Assembly (NCBI GenBank): GCA_018238825.1
Contig: JABCSP010000153.1
Span: 1 to 5,769 of the forward strand
Direction: 5' to 3'
DNA length: 5,769 bases
DNA from: Candidatus Thorarchaeota archaeon
Lineage (GTDB): Archaea > Asgardarchaeota > Thorarchaeia > Thorarchaeales > Thorarchaeaceae
The notes beneath the pieces were generated by a model. It was not told the origin of the DNA. It was given only the letters and a program-made list of their open reading frames with translations, and made no database searches. Positions 1 through 5,395 of this stretch are shown here, in pieces; the stretch's first letter is position 1, and the number at the start of each line of letters is the position of its first letter. The position numbers were made by a program, and so were the translations under genes.

Positions 1-79
1 AGGAAATTATCTTGGAATTTTTCCATTTAATCCAGTGTTTGAAGATAGACCTCAATATAATGGCACCTCAGTTATCTAA
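1..79 (+). CDS. possible 3' end of an upstream gene (partial, unrecognised)
   Basis: An open frame enters from the left edge (first full codon at position 2) and ends at TAA 77-79, giving 25 residues that include FPFNPVFED and end in GTSVI. The residue mix (aromatic, Pro, Gly, Asp) looks more like coding sequence than chance, but the piece is too short to identify. A competing frame starting at position 3 stays open to TAA 126-128 (41 residues, Leu/Ile/Lys/Glu-rich) and cannot be excluded. Only sequence to the left of the window can decide between them, or show that neither is used. Confidence 0.25.
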   Translation, partial: GNYLGIFPFNPVFEDRPQYNGTSVI

Positions 80-90
80 GATACTGAGGT
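65..90. repeat. inverted repeat, possible terminator hairpin or operator
   Basis: ACCTCAG (65-71) is complementary to CTGAGGT (84-90), and the inner TATCT (73-77) to AGATA (79-83), leaving one bulged T. The result is a nearly perfect dyad. It overlaps the stop at 77-79 if the upstream frame is real, and lies about 80 bases before the helicase start. The sequence after it (TGTTGTATG) is only mildly T-rich, so a terminator for the upstream gene and a regulator site for the helicase gene are both possible. Confidence 0.4.
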
Positions 91-113
91 TGTTGTATGA
101 AGAAAAGACTGAG

Positions 114-155
114 TATTATAAGACATAAGTGGGAGCCAATCTTTATCACAAGGAG
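114..155 (+). promoter_or_regulatory. TATA-like element and Shine-Dalgarno site of the helicase gene
   Basis: TATTATAAG (114-122) resembles an archaeal TATA box. Transcription about 25 bases downstream would begin near 143-147, just ahead of AAGGAG (150-155), a good Shine-Dalgarno match. The spacer to the GTG start at 169 is 13 bases, somewhat long; the next in-frame ATG at 178 is even further away. The element is assigned by eye from spacing and composition. Confidence 0.35.
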
Positions 156-168
156 CAGATAAAGACGT

Positions 169-2856
169 GTGAGTAAGATGTCCGTGCGTAGTAAGGAGGA
201 CGACACATTATCTCGATTACGAGGCCAGCTGAAAGCACTAAGTAATCGCCACGCAATTGAGATACTTCAGGTATTGAATCCTCATACAGGTGAGATAGTA
301 CCTACCTTGGGATGGGATAGTATCGTAGAGGGGTTACTAGCTCTTGACAATATTGTCAAACCCAATAAAGACTCCAAGGGAGAAAAGACTCAAGATGATG
401 CAGATTATGAGGAAAAAAGACAGGGTCTCATGTCTGGCGGAACAATCTATGAAACTATGAACAAGCTTGTGAAAATTGGATTTGTGATTTCATCAGGAGA
501 TAGGGGACGTAAGCAGCGCGGTTTTATGATTACTCACGATGGAAGACTTGCTCTTGCATCAGTTGGACAACTCGGTGGCCCTGCTGGAGCGGTCACTGAG
601 GTTCAAAGAGCTGCAAAGACATTACTCAAACATAAGAATTTCATCAGTCTCCTTCCTGCACAAAATAAGTTTGTACGAGAGTTTGGGAATATTGATGGAA
701 ATCTTGTGATTCAGATGCCACCTGGATCCGGTAAGACCTTCTTGGCAATGATTGTAATTCTACTCAAACTACAGGAGGGCAAACGATGTCTTTACCTAAG
801 TCCATACACTTCTCTAAGTCGCCAAATTGTGGACGAGTATGGAACACTGCTAATTGACTTGGGATACTCTGTAGTTCGCCATGATGGAATCTCACAGGCA
901 ACGGATACTGAATTAGAGAATGCAGACCTTGCAGTAGTAATGTACGAAACCTTTGCTGCATCTTTACTTCAAAAGAAGAAGTGGACTGACAATATTGGGT
1001 TATCAGTCATTGATGAGTTAACTGAACTTGATTCGACACAACCAAGCGTGCAACCTGAATTTATTGGATCCGATAGAAGTGTCAAACTGGACTTCATCAT
1101 ATCATTGCTGAAGGATAGGTCTCAGATACTTACTCTATCATCCAGATTTGGCGAAACCGAAGAAATAACTGACTGGCTCAAAGCCTCAATATTTCGACCT
1201 GATGTTAGACTAACACCCGACGAATTCATTGTTTCAGAAATAGAGCAGGGAATCAATATCGAAAGTAGCGATGGTACACAGCGAAGTACTTCACAACACA
1301 TAGACACTCTTGATGCAATCATGGATCATCTTGAGAATTATGAAGAGAAATCAATACTAATCGTTGTTGGCTCAAGATATAGAGCTCAAGCATTAGCTAG
1401 AAGTCTTTCTAAAAGTCATCCAATACCAATGAAACAGAATTTCGTTGACCAGATTGTAGGCAATGGTGAAAGTTTACCTCTGAGTAATAGATTATCCAAG
1501 TGTCTACAAGGTGGAGTGGCGTTTCATCATTCAGGTCTAGATTCAGGTGTACGCCAACGATTAGAACAAGCAATTAATGATAAATTCGTGCGAATGGTTG
1601 TATCAACTACAGGCATAACATCTGGAATGAGTTTACCCTTTGACTGTGTTGTGATTCTTCTTGATCCGAATATGTATTTCCTGACAACACGATCTCGATA
1701 TCTGCAGATTGCAGGTAGAATTGGAGAGTATCACCTCGGACAATATGGTGGCCGAGTATACATTGTATTTGAGGGACCTTCTCGTGTATTCCCTGATGTC
1801 CAATCTATGGAAGAAACTCTGCTGCACAAACCCCTTGAACCACTCAACCCAGGCCCAGTCTATCCAAGTCTTGCAGTAAGTGTTATTGTGCGAAGCATGA
1901 TCAATGGAAGACCAATGACTCGAGAGGCTCTAAAGAAAAATTTCTTAGAGTATATCAAAGGTACATACAGGGGCACAATAGATGAGGATTATACCGCCAA
2001 GATGGGTAAATTCTTTGGTTCAGTATTCAAATGGCTTGTAAAAGCAAAGATTCTGGAAGACACTGAGAAAGGTTTCAAAATAATAAAAGAAACCCGTTCT
2101 GCAGTTCTCGCGGGTATTGACCCCATTGACTACCTACAAACCAAAGATATTCTATCCAACCTGACAGGAGTAATTGAGGAAGCTCAACTCATTGAGGTTC
2201 TTTTCAATTTCAGATTGCCCCAAGAAATTAGACCTAGAACACTTGTACCGTCTAAAGCAGAATTGAAGATATTGGGGCTTGAAGCTCTTAAAGAGTGGTA
2301 CTTGAAACTAATTCCAGAACGTCTGAATATCAAGAAAATAGTTCTTCAAAGATGGGTGGATGAGCAAGAAGTTGCAACCATCATCAATGAAACTGGAGAG
2401 AGTGCAAGAGGCATCAGTCTCGATGAAGGGGACCTAGATTCACTACTTGGAATTTGTAGCAACGTTGTAGAAAGTGTGAGTCGCTTCTTCAAAGCAACAA
2501 AGAAGAAACGCTTAGCTGAGCGCTTCAATGTTTTCAGTAGACAATTACAATATGGTGTACATGCAGATCTAGCGAGTTCTGATTTACTTGAGTTATACCT
2601 AGTGCAAGGTGATGATACTCTATCAAGTCGCTTGTCTAGGAATACTGCAAGAATCTTGTACGATAATGGTTACAAGACAATCTCCAATGTTGTTAGGAAA
2701 GATATCGATGCAAGTAAGAAAGGGCTTGCGAGGGATAGATTCTCTCAGAATTGTGGACTGGAGGTTGAACGAGGTAAAGAGGTCTACATAGCAGCTATGA
2801 CGCACATCAGAGCTCGGCTTATTGGTGATGATGATGACGACGAAGATGAAACCTAG
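169..2856 (+). CDS. winged-helix domain fused to a Ski2/Hel308-like SF2 helicase with degenerate motifs
   Basis: The 895-residue product is a probable nucleic-acid-dependent ATPase. Residues about 12-135 look like an ArsR/PadR-type winged helix (LKALSNRHAIEIL near 21; wing-like stretch and FMITHDGRLAL near 119-129), interrupted by a charged insert at about 62-85. The helicase core follows the Hel308/Ski2 order: Q-motif-like LLPAQ (161-165), Walker A PPGSGKT (184-190), motif Ia near 209-220, motif II DELT (282-285), motif III position LSSRF (323-327), FHHSGL (452-457), motif V TTGITSGMSLP (480-490) and motif VI QIAGRIGE (513-520). A second winged helix (about 566-650), a helical ratchet-like region, a helix-hairpin-helix-like segment (about 818-845) and an acidic tail DDDDDEDE follow. 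Walker A and the Walker B Asp-Glu remain, but the usual motif II His is Thr285, SAT is SSR, and the last motif VI Arg is Glu520. The start is GTG 169 after AAGGAG; ATG 178 is an alternative. The fold assignment is secure. The substrate (DNA repair, RNA or defence) is unknown. Confidence 0.85.
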   Translation: MSKMSVRSKEDDTLSRLRGQLKALSNRHAIEILQVLNPHTGEIVPTLGWDSIVEGLLALDNIVKPNKDSKGEKTQDDADYEEKRQGLMSGGTIYETMNKLVKIGFVISSGDRGRKQRGFMITHDGRLALASVGQLGGPAGAVTEVQRAAKTLLKHKNFISLLPAQNKFVREFGNIDGNLVIQMPPGSGKTFLAMIVILLKLQEGKRCLYLSPYTSLSRQIVDEYGTLLIDLGYSVVRHDGISQATDTELENADLAVVMYETFAASLLQKKKWTDNIGLSVIDELTELDSTQPSVQPEFIGSDRSVKLDFIISLLKDRSQILTLSSRFGETEEITDWLKASIFRPDVRLTPDEFIVSEIEQGINIESSDGTQRSTSQHIDTLDAIMDHLENYEEKSILIVVGSRYRAQALARSLSKSHPIPMKQNFVDQIVGNGESLPLSNRLSKCLQGGVAFHHSGLDSGVRQRLEQAINDKFVRMVVSTTGITSGMSLPFDCVVILLDPNMYFLTTRSRYLQIAGRIGEYHLGQYGGRVYIVFEGPSRVFPDVQSMEETLLHKPLEPLNPGPVYPSLAVSVIVRSMINGRPMTREALKKNFLEYIKGTYRGTIDEDYTAKMGKFFGSVFKWLVKAKILEDTEKGFKIIKETRSAVLAGIDPIDYLQTKDILSNLTGVIEEAQLIEVLFNFRLPQEIRPRTLVPSKAELKILGLEALKEWYLKLIPERLNIKKIVLQRWVDEQEVATIINETGESARGISLDEGDLDSLLGICSNVVESVSRFFKATKKKRLAERFNVFSRQLQYGVHADLASSDLLELYLVQGDDTLSSRLSRNTARILYDNGYKTISNVVRKDIDASKKGLARDRFSQNCGLEVERGKEVYIAAMTHIRARLIGDDDDDEDET

Positions 2857-3356
2857 ATCTTACCAAAGTTCCAGAGATCGTCATTGATGTAATGAATAGA
2901 TTTCACAACTTTGCCACTAGTTGTAGCCATGAGGTCACTCGCTGAGAGTTTTGATACACCTACAGCCAATGGTTTTCCATGTCTTTCATCGACTATTGCA
3001 ACTATACCGTTTGCAGATACTGAATCATCAGCCTTTGTGATTCCAGGTCTCATGATGTCCGCACCATTGACAACAAACTTCACAGCACCCATATCCACTG
3101 TCACGGTTGGAATCTTAATGATACTAGCGAGAAGCGCTCGCAGAGTGGGAAAGTTTCTTCCTTCATGTTCAAAGAAGAGAATTTCATTATTAAGAAGTAG
3201 AATCCGAGAACCATCATCTAAAACTCCACCCTCTAATTTTGTCTTAGAGTCAATTCCAATTGATGAACCTAAATCGCTCTCAATACGTTCAATCTCATCC
3301 CTTTGCTCGCGTTTCTTCAATGGATGACGCTTTTTGATTCGTTCTATCTTTGGCAT
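2853..3356 (-). CDS. MCT-1/Tma20-type PUA-domain RNA-binding protein
   Basis: The archaeal counterpart of eukaryotic MCT-1/Tma20, which works with DENR on post-termination ribosomes; the archaeal role is presumed to be RNA or ribosome binding. From the ATG at 3356 the protein has 167 residues: a basic helical start (IKKRHPLKKREQRDEI), a pre-PUA domain with LLLNNEILFFE and GRNFPTLRALL, and a C-terminal PUA domain at about 83-163 with VDMGAVKFVVNGADIMRPGI, the family's most typical stretch, then IVDERHGKPLAVG and HYINDDLWNF. The frame is open further up, to ATG 3437 (194 residues). I prefer 3356 because the family begins with the IKKRH-type helix and because a TATA-like element lies only 2-9 bases above 3437, which would place the transcript start downstream of it. 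AAGGAG lies at 3379-3384, rather far (22 bases) from the chosen start. Its stop overlaps the helicase stop. Confidence 0.88.
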   Translation of the reverse strand: MPKIERIKKRHPLKKREQRDEIERIESDLGSSIGIDSKTKLEGGVLDDGSRILLLNNEILFFEHEGRNFPTLRALLASIIKIPTVTVDMGAVKFVVNGADIMRPGITKADDSVSANGIVAIVDERHGKPLAVGVSKLSASDLMATTSGKVVKSIHYINDDLWNFGKI

Positions 3357-3438
3357 CTCAACCAGATAGAGGGCGACTCTCCTTTTGAAGCCTACGAATA
3401 GCCTACTGGTGGAATTTCTAAGCGTCGCCATCGTCATG

Positions 3439-3446
3439 TTTTTAAG
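3439..3446. promoter_or_regulatory. TATA-like core between the divergent PUA and LSm genes
   Basis: TTTTTAAG on the plus strand (CTTAAAAA on the minus) is the only clear TATA-like element between the two divergent genes. Counting about 25 bases each way puts start points near 3468-3471 for LSm and near 3415-3418 for the PUA gene. The second value lies inside the longer reading of the PUA frame, which favours its shorter form. Whether the core serves one or both directions cannot be told from sequence. Confidence 0.35.
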
Positions 3447-3472
3447 CCATCTCCAAAGGTTAGGCCGAACAG

Positions 3473-3493
3473 CATGTGACCATAGGCCACATG
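3473..3493. repeat. strong inverted repeat ahead of the LSm gene
   Basis: CATGTG (3473-3478) and CACATG (3488-3493) are perfect complements. CC (3480-3481) and GG (3485-3486) also pair, with one A/C mismatch, so eight of nine positions match around a three-base centre. It ends 25 bases before the LSm start and would fall at the very 5' end of the transcript if the TATA-like core at 3439-3446 is used. It could be a 5' hairpin or the binding site of a dimeric regulator. Confidence 0.5.
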
Positions 3494-3509
3494 ATGTATC
3501 TTCTGTGAC

Positions 3510-3515
3510 GGTGAT
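3510..3515 (+). promoter_or_regulatory. Shine-Dalgarno site of the LSm gene
   Basis: GGTGAT matches the right half of the consensus AGGAGGTGAT and stands three bases before ATG 3519, the correct alignment for that half of the motif. It supports ATG 3519 over the internal ATG at 3537, which has no such motif in front of it. Confidence 0.55.
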
Positions 3516-3518
3516 TTA

Positions 3519-3764
3519 ATGAACTCAGGTAAACCCATGGAACTACTCCAGATGTCGATTGGTTCGCAAGTACTAGTCGAATTGAAAGGCAGAAAGAAGA
3601 TCAGGGGAAAACTTAGAGGTTACGATACACACCTCAACCTCATTCTTGAAGATGCAGAAGAGTTCACGACCGATCCTGAAACAGATGAACAAACTATCAT
3701 ACAACTCGATACAGTGATTGTACGAGGCGACAATGTAGTAATCGTTTCACCTCCGCCAAAATAA
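3519..3764 (+). CDS. archaeal Sm-like (LSm/SmAP) RNA-binding protein
   Basis: An 81-residue member of the Sm/LSm/Hfq superfamily. Archaeal members form heptameric or hexameric rings that bind U-rich RNA and act in RNA metabolism in the cytoplasm. The Sm1 motif spans about 17-48 (VLVELKGRKKIRGKLRGYD, then THLNLILEDAEE) with the uridine-pocket pattern D36-x-H38-x-N40. The Sm2 motif is VIVRGDNVV (66-74) with R69-G-D-N. Length and layout are those of a full single-domain archaeal LSm; the loop between the motifs (about 50-59) is acidic. MNSGKPMELLQ aligns with the usual short N-terminal helix, supporting ATG 3519. Only 17 bases separate it from the L37e gene, and this LSm-L37e order is known in archaea, so the two are almost certainly cotranscribed. 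Sm residues and neighbour agree, so confidence is high. Confidence 0.96.
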   Translation: MNSGKPMELLQMSIGSQVLVELKGRKKIRGKLRGYDTHLNLILEDAEEFTTDPETDEQTIIQLDTVIVRGDNVVIVSPPPK

Positions 3765-3781
3765 TCAAGGGGTAATCGTCA

Positions 3782-3970
3782 ATGGGAAAAGGCACTCCAT
3801 CAAAAGGTAAGAAAAACAATCCACATCACATACGATGTAGAAGATGCGGTCGGAGGTCATATCACGTCAGGCACAAGAGATGCGCAGCTTGCGGTTTTGG
3901 TGCATCACGAAGAATGCGCCATTTCAACTGGGCACACAAGAAGGTTCACGGTACTCGCGTACGTGGATAG
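3782..3970 (+). CDS. rpl37e: large ribosomal subunit protein eL37 (L37e)
   Basis: A 62-residue, very basic zinc-binding protein of the large ribosomal subunit, present in archaea and eukaryotes but not in bacteria. It starts with the family signature MGKGTPSKGKK. A complete zinc finger follows, C19-x2-C22-x11-C34-x2-C37, containing CRRCGRRSYHVR and CAACGFG, then the rRNA-binding tail RRMRHFNWAHKKVHGTRVRG. No part is missing and the length is normal. AAGGGG (3767-3772) lies nine bases before the ATG and serves as the ribosome binding site. It is the second gene of the LSm operon, and a terminator-like hairpin begins at its stop codon. Confidence 0.97.
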   Translation: MGKGTPSKGKKNNPHHIRCRRCGRRSYHVRHKRCAACGFGASRRMRHFNWAHKKVHGTRVRG

Positions 3971-4000
3971 ATATTCTTGGTCTTATAGGACCATATCTTT
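3969..4000 (+). terminator. hairpin with T-rich tail after L37e
   Basis: AGATAT (3969-3974) pairs with ATATCT (3993-3998), and GGTC (3979-3982) with GACC (3989-3992) around the loop TTATAG, leaving a four-base bulge (3975-3978) on the left arm. A short pyrimidine run follows (TTTCTCCTC). The left arm includes the last bases of the L37e stop codon. Archaeal termination depends more on T runs than on hairpins, so this is a plausible end of the LSm-L37e transcript or a stabilising 3' structure. Confidence 0.4.
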
Positions 4001-4042
4001 CTCCTCAGATTCCTTGGCATTAGATTAGTATCTTGAATTAAT

Positions 4043-4053
4043 TGATAATAAAA
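4043..4053 (+). promoter_or_regulatory. TATA-like element of the zinc-ribbon gene
   Basis: The AT-rich stretch TTGATAATAAAAGG contains a TATA-like core at about 4043-4053. A start 25 bases downstream (near 4073-4078) would leave a short leader that contains GGAGAG (4084-4089), the Shine-Dalgarno site five bases before the TTG start at 4095. This supports separate transcription from the ribosomal operon. Confidence 0.35.
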
Positions 4054-4094
4054 GGATATTACGTTTCAATGACTAGTAAGATTGGAGAGATTCA

Positions 4095-4571
4095 TTGACA
4101 ATAAGAATCCAATTACAGAGTATCAAAGAGATTGATAGTCTTTTGGAACTCATAAAGAGTAACTATGCCAATGACTATCGGAAGATTTGGTCATTAAATG
4201 AAAGGACAATCGCTTTATTGTTGCATGAAACAATGGGGTTTTTTGGAGCCAGTACATTTTCCATAATGACAATACTTGATTATTCCATTGGAGAGAGAAG
4301 TTGTGAATTACTCATTCGCTATGCTGGTGGGGGTCTTTCTCTTCTCGGATCAGGTAGCTCAGAAGATTTTGTCAAAGAGATGACAAATGCTATTGTTGCC
4401 CTCGCAGAAGAAGAGAGGTGGATATACGAAGTTGAAAAGGTTAAGATAAGAGCTGCTGGAAGTCAATGCCCCAATTGCAAAGCAGCATACAAGTATCCAA
4501 AGGAGAAAGTAAGAGAAGATGGAACTGTTGAGTGTCAGAACTGTGGTAAACCATTCATCCTGCAGGAATAG
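4095..4571 (+). CDS. uncharacterised protein with C-terminal zinc ribbon
   Basis: A 158-residue soluble protein whose N-terminal domain I do not recognise. Residues 1-118 look like a small alpha/beta domain: a first strand (TIRIQLQ), helices around 10-45, then alternating strands around 55-85 with Gly-rich turns (YAGGGLSLLGSGSSED) and a long amphipathic helix at about 89-107 (DFVKEMTNAIVALAEEERW). Residues 122-158 form a zinc ribbon with C125-x2-C128 and C147-x2-C150 and a typical GTVECQNCGKPF knuckle. The start is TTG: GGAGAG lies five bases in front, and an in-frame TAA at 4077-4079 leaves no ATG upstream. The ribbon suggests contact with nucleic acid or protein, but no enzymatic motif is visible. 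It converges on the flavoprotein gene with only 13 bases between. Confidence 0.8.
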   Translation: MTIRIQLQSIKEIDSLLELIKSNYANDYRKIWSLNERTIALLLHETMGFFGASTFSIMTILDYSIGERSCELLIRYAGGGLSLLGSGSSEDFVKEMTNAIVALAEEERWIYEVEKVKIRAAGSQCPNCKAAYKYPKEKVREDGTVECQNCGKPFILQE

Positions 4572-4584
4572 TTGTAATAATCCA

Positions 4585-5270
4585 TCATTCAAGACGAGAT
4601 GCACTGTACAGATTATGCGTTTTTATTACAGTGCTCTTCATTTCATCTGAATATTTTACAATCAACTTATCCTTTAGAGATTCTGGGATTTCATCTCCTT
4701 CAGCCATCTTTTGCCCCGCGAGTTTAATCGCATCAATAAATTCTGAAAGATACTCTTTACCTTCATCATTAAACAACATCTGAGAGGCAGGTAGTAGGAT
4801 GGGTAAAGCTGTGGGATATAGCGCTCTCACTTGGTCGAAATTGTTTAAATCTGGAAATCCACAGGTGGCTGCCAGAACCAAGCTTGGAATTTTTCGTGGT
4901 CTACTTGGATGACTGGTCTGTCCATCTTTGGCAAACATCTCTGGAAGACTTAGTGGAAATGTCCGTTCAACCATTCGCTGCATGTAGTGTGTAATGTTGC
5001 GACCATAAATTGGTGTACCAAAGAGCAATATATCAGCTTCAGAAAGTTTAGGTATGATCCAGTCCATATCATCTCTATGGACACACACACACCGGGAGTC
5101 TTCCACCAGCAAGTGAAGCAGCTCAAACATCCATTTATGTTCAAATCAACAATGTGATGTTTTTCAACATCCGCGTTTGACTTTTTGGCACCATCAATGA
5201 AGGCTTCCATAAGCACGTCAGTAGTGCCCCTAGATTTCCTGGGACTGGCATTGAATGCTAGTATTTTCAT
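4585..5270 (-). pseudogene. iron-sulfur flavoprotein-like flavodoxin-fold reductase, frameshifted at a (GT)6 tract
   Basis: Two overlapping frames encode consecutive halves of one NADPH-dependent FMN reductase/iron-sulfur flavoprotein-like protein, a family of FMN-binding electron carriers or reductases. The first half starts at ATG 5270 with the FMN phosphate loop (KILAFNASPRKSRGTT) and the compact cluster motif C48-x2-C51-x2-C54-x7-C62. Its frame ends at 4950 with unrelated residues after C62. The second half resumes in another frame with HRDDMDWI, then EADILLFGTPIYGRNITHYM, the flavin-side loop of the family, and runs to TGA 4585-4587. The shift lies at the (GT)6 tract; with one GT unit fewer, the text reads PGVCVHRDDMD, as expected for relatives, in a 227-residue protein. 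As written, the product would be 106 residues without the second FMN loop. It may be a decayed gene, a switchable repeat or a sequencing error. The later ATG at 5130 is only the longest-frame start of the second half. Confidence 0.8.
5081..5092. repeat. (AC)6/(GT)6 dinucleotide tract inside the flavoprotein gene
   Basis: Six uninterrupted AC units on the plus strand, read as GT in the gene. They cover the codons from the end of Gly60 to Val63, including the fourth cysteine of the cluster motif. Five or eight units would keep the gene in frame; six do not. Such tracts are prone to slippage in replication. Confidence 0.95.
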
Positions 5271-5275
5271 TTATC

Positions 5276-5291
5276 TCGAGTATCAACTCGA
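5276..5291. repeat. short perfect inverted repeat in the flavoprotein leader
   Basis: TCGAGT (5276-5281) and ACTCGA (5286-5291) are perfect complements around ATCA. The repeat starts six bases upstream of the flavoprotein ATG and overlaps its predicted transcript start (near 5280), a position where a bound repressor would block transcription. Confidence 0.45.
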
Positions 5292-5299
5292 TTCTCATG

Positions 5300-5308
5300 T
5301 TAATATAG
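5300..5308 (-). promoter_or_regulatory. TATA-like element of the flavoprotein gene
   Basis: Read on the minus strand, CTATATTAA is a good archaeal TATA-like match about 30 bases before the ATG at 5270. It implies a start near 5280 and a leader of only about ten bases. No clear Shine-Dalgarno motif stands before the ATG, which fits a very short leader. Confidence 0.45.
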
Positions 5309-5350
5309 TGTAGGTTGGCGCACGCAACAATGTGAATAATTTAACGAAAA

Positions 5351-5380
5351 CCTAAAATTGTTATTTAAACAATATATATT
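5351..5380 (+). promoter_or_regulatory. AT-rich promoter region of the membrane protein gene, with dyad
   Basis: The stretch contains CCTAAAATT (5351-5359), TTTAAAC (5364-5370) and ATATATAT (5372-5379), any of which could be the TATA box. TTTAAAC would place the start at about 5390-5394, giving an almost leaderless transcript. CCTAAAATT would place it near 5380 and include GGAAAG (5382-5387) as a weak ribosome site. ATTGTT (5357-5362) and AACAAT (5368-5373) form a six-base inverted repeat across the core, a possible operator. Confidence 0.4.
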
Positions 5381-5395
5381 CGGAAAGTTAGTCAG

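Noticed and set aside
2623..2805. 60-residue frames on both strands within the end of the helicase gene
   Set aside because: Both lie inside the helicase coding region, lack ribosome sites and show no recognisable content.
2911..3327. A 138-residue open frame on the plus strand opposite the PUA gene
   Set aside because: It is the antisense shadow of a clearly recognisable PUA-domain gene, with Ser/Pro-rich content typical of reversed coding sequence and no domain of its own.
3357..3437. A 27-residue N-terminal extension of the PUA protein
   Set aside because: It is not part of the family, and the TATA-like core directly above 3437 would start the transcript inside this stretch; kept only as a less likely alternative.
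4359..4604. An 81-residue minus-strand frame opposite the zinc-ribbon gene
   Set aside because: It overlaps a gene with a convincing zinc ribbon, is rich in Phe/Leu/Cys as expected from reverse reading, and overlaps the end of the flavoprotein gene.
4585..5130. The second flavoprotein half as an independent gene starting at ATG 5130
   Set aside because: Its first residues (MFELLHLLVED) are an out-of-frame reading of the cysteine-motif region; family-like sequence begins only at the GT tract, and no ribosome site precedes it. It is better read as the continuation of the gene starting at 5270.
5313..5328. A possible GTTG/CAAC dyad in the flavoprotein-membrane protein spacer
   Set aside because: Only four base pairs with a seven-base loop, which is expected by chance.
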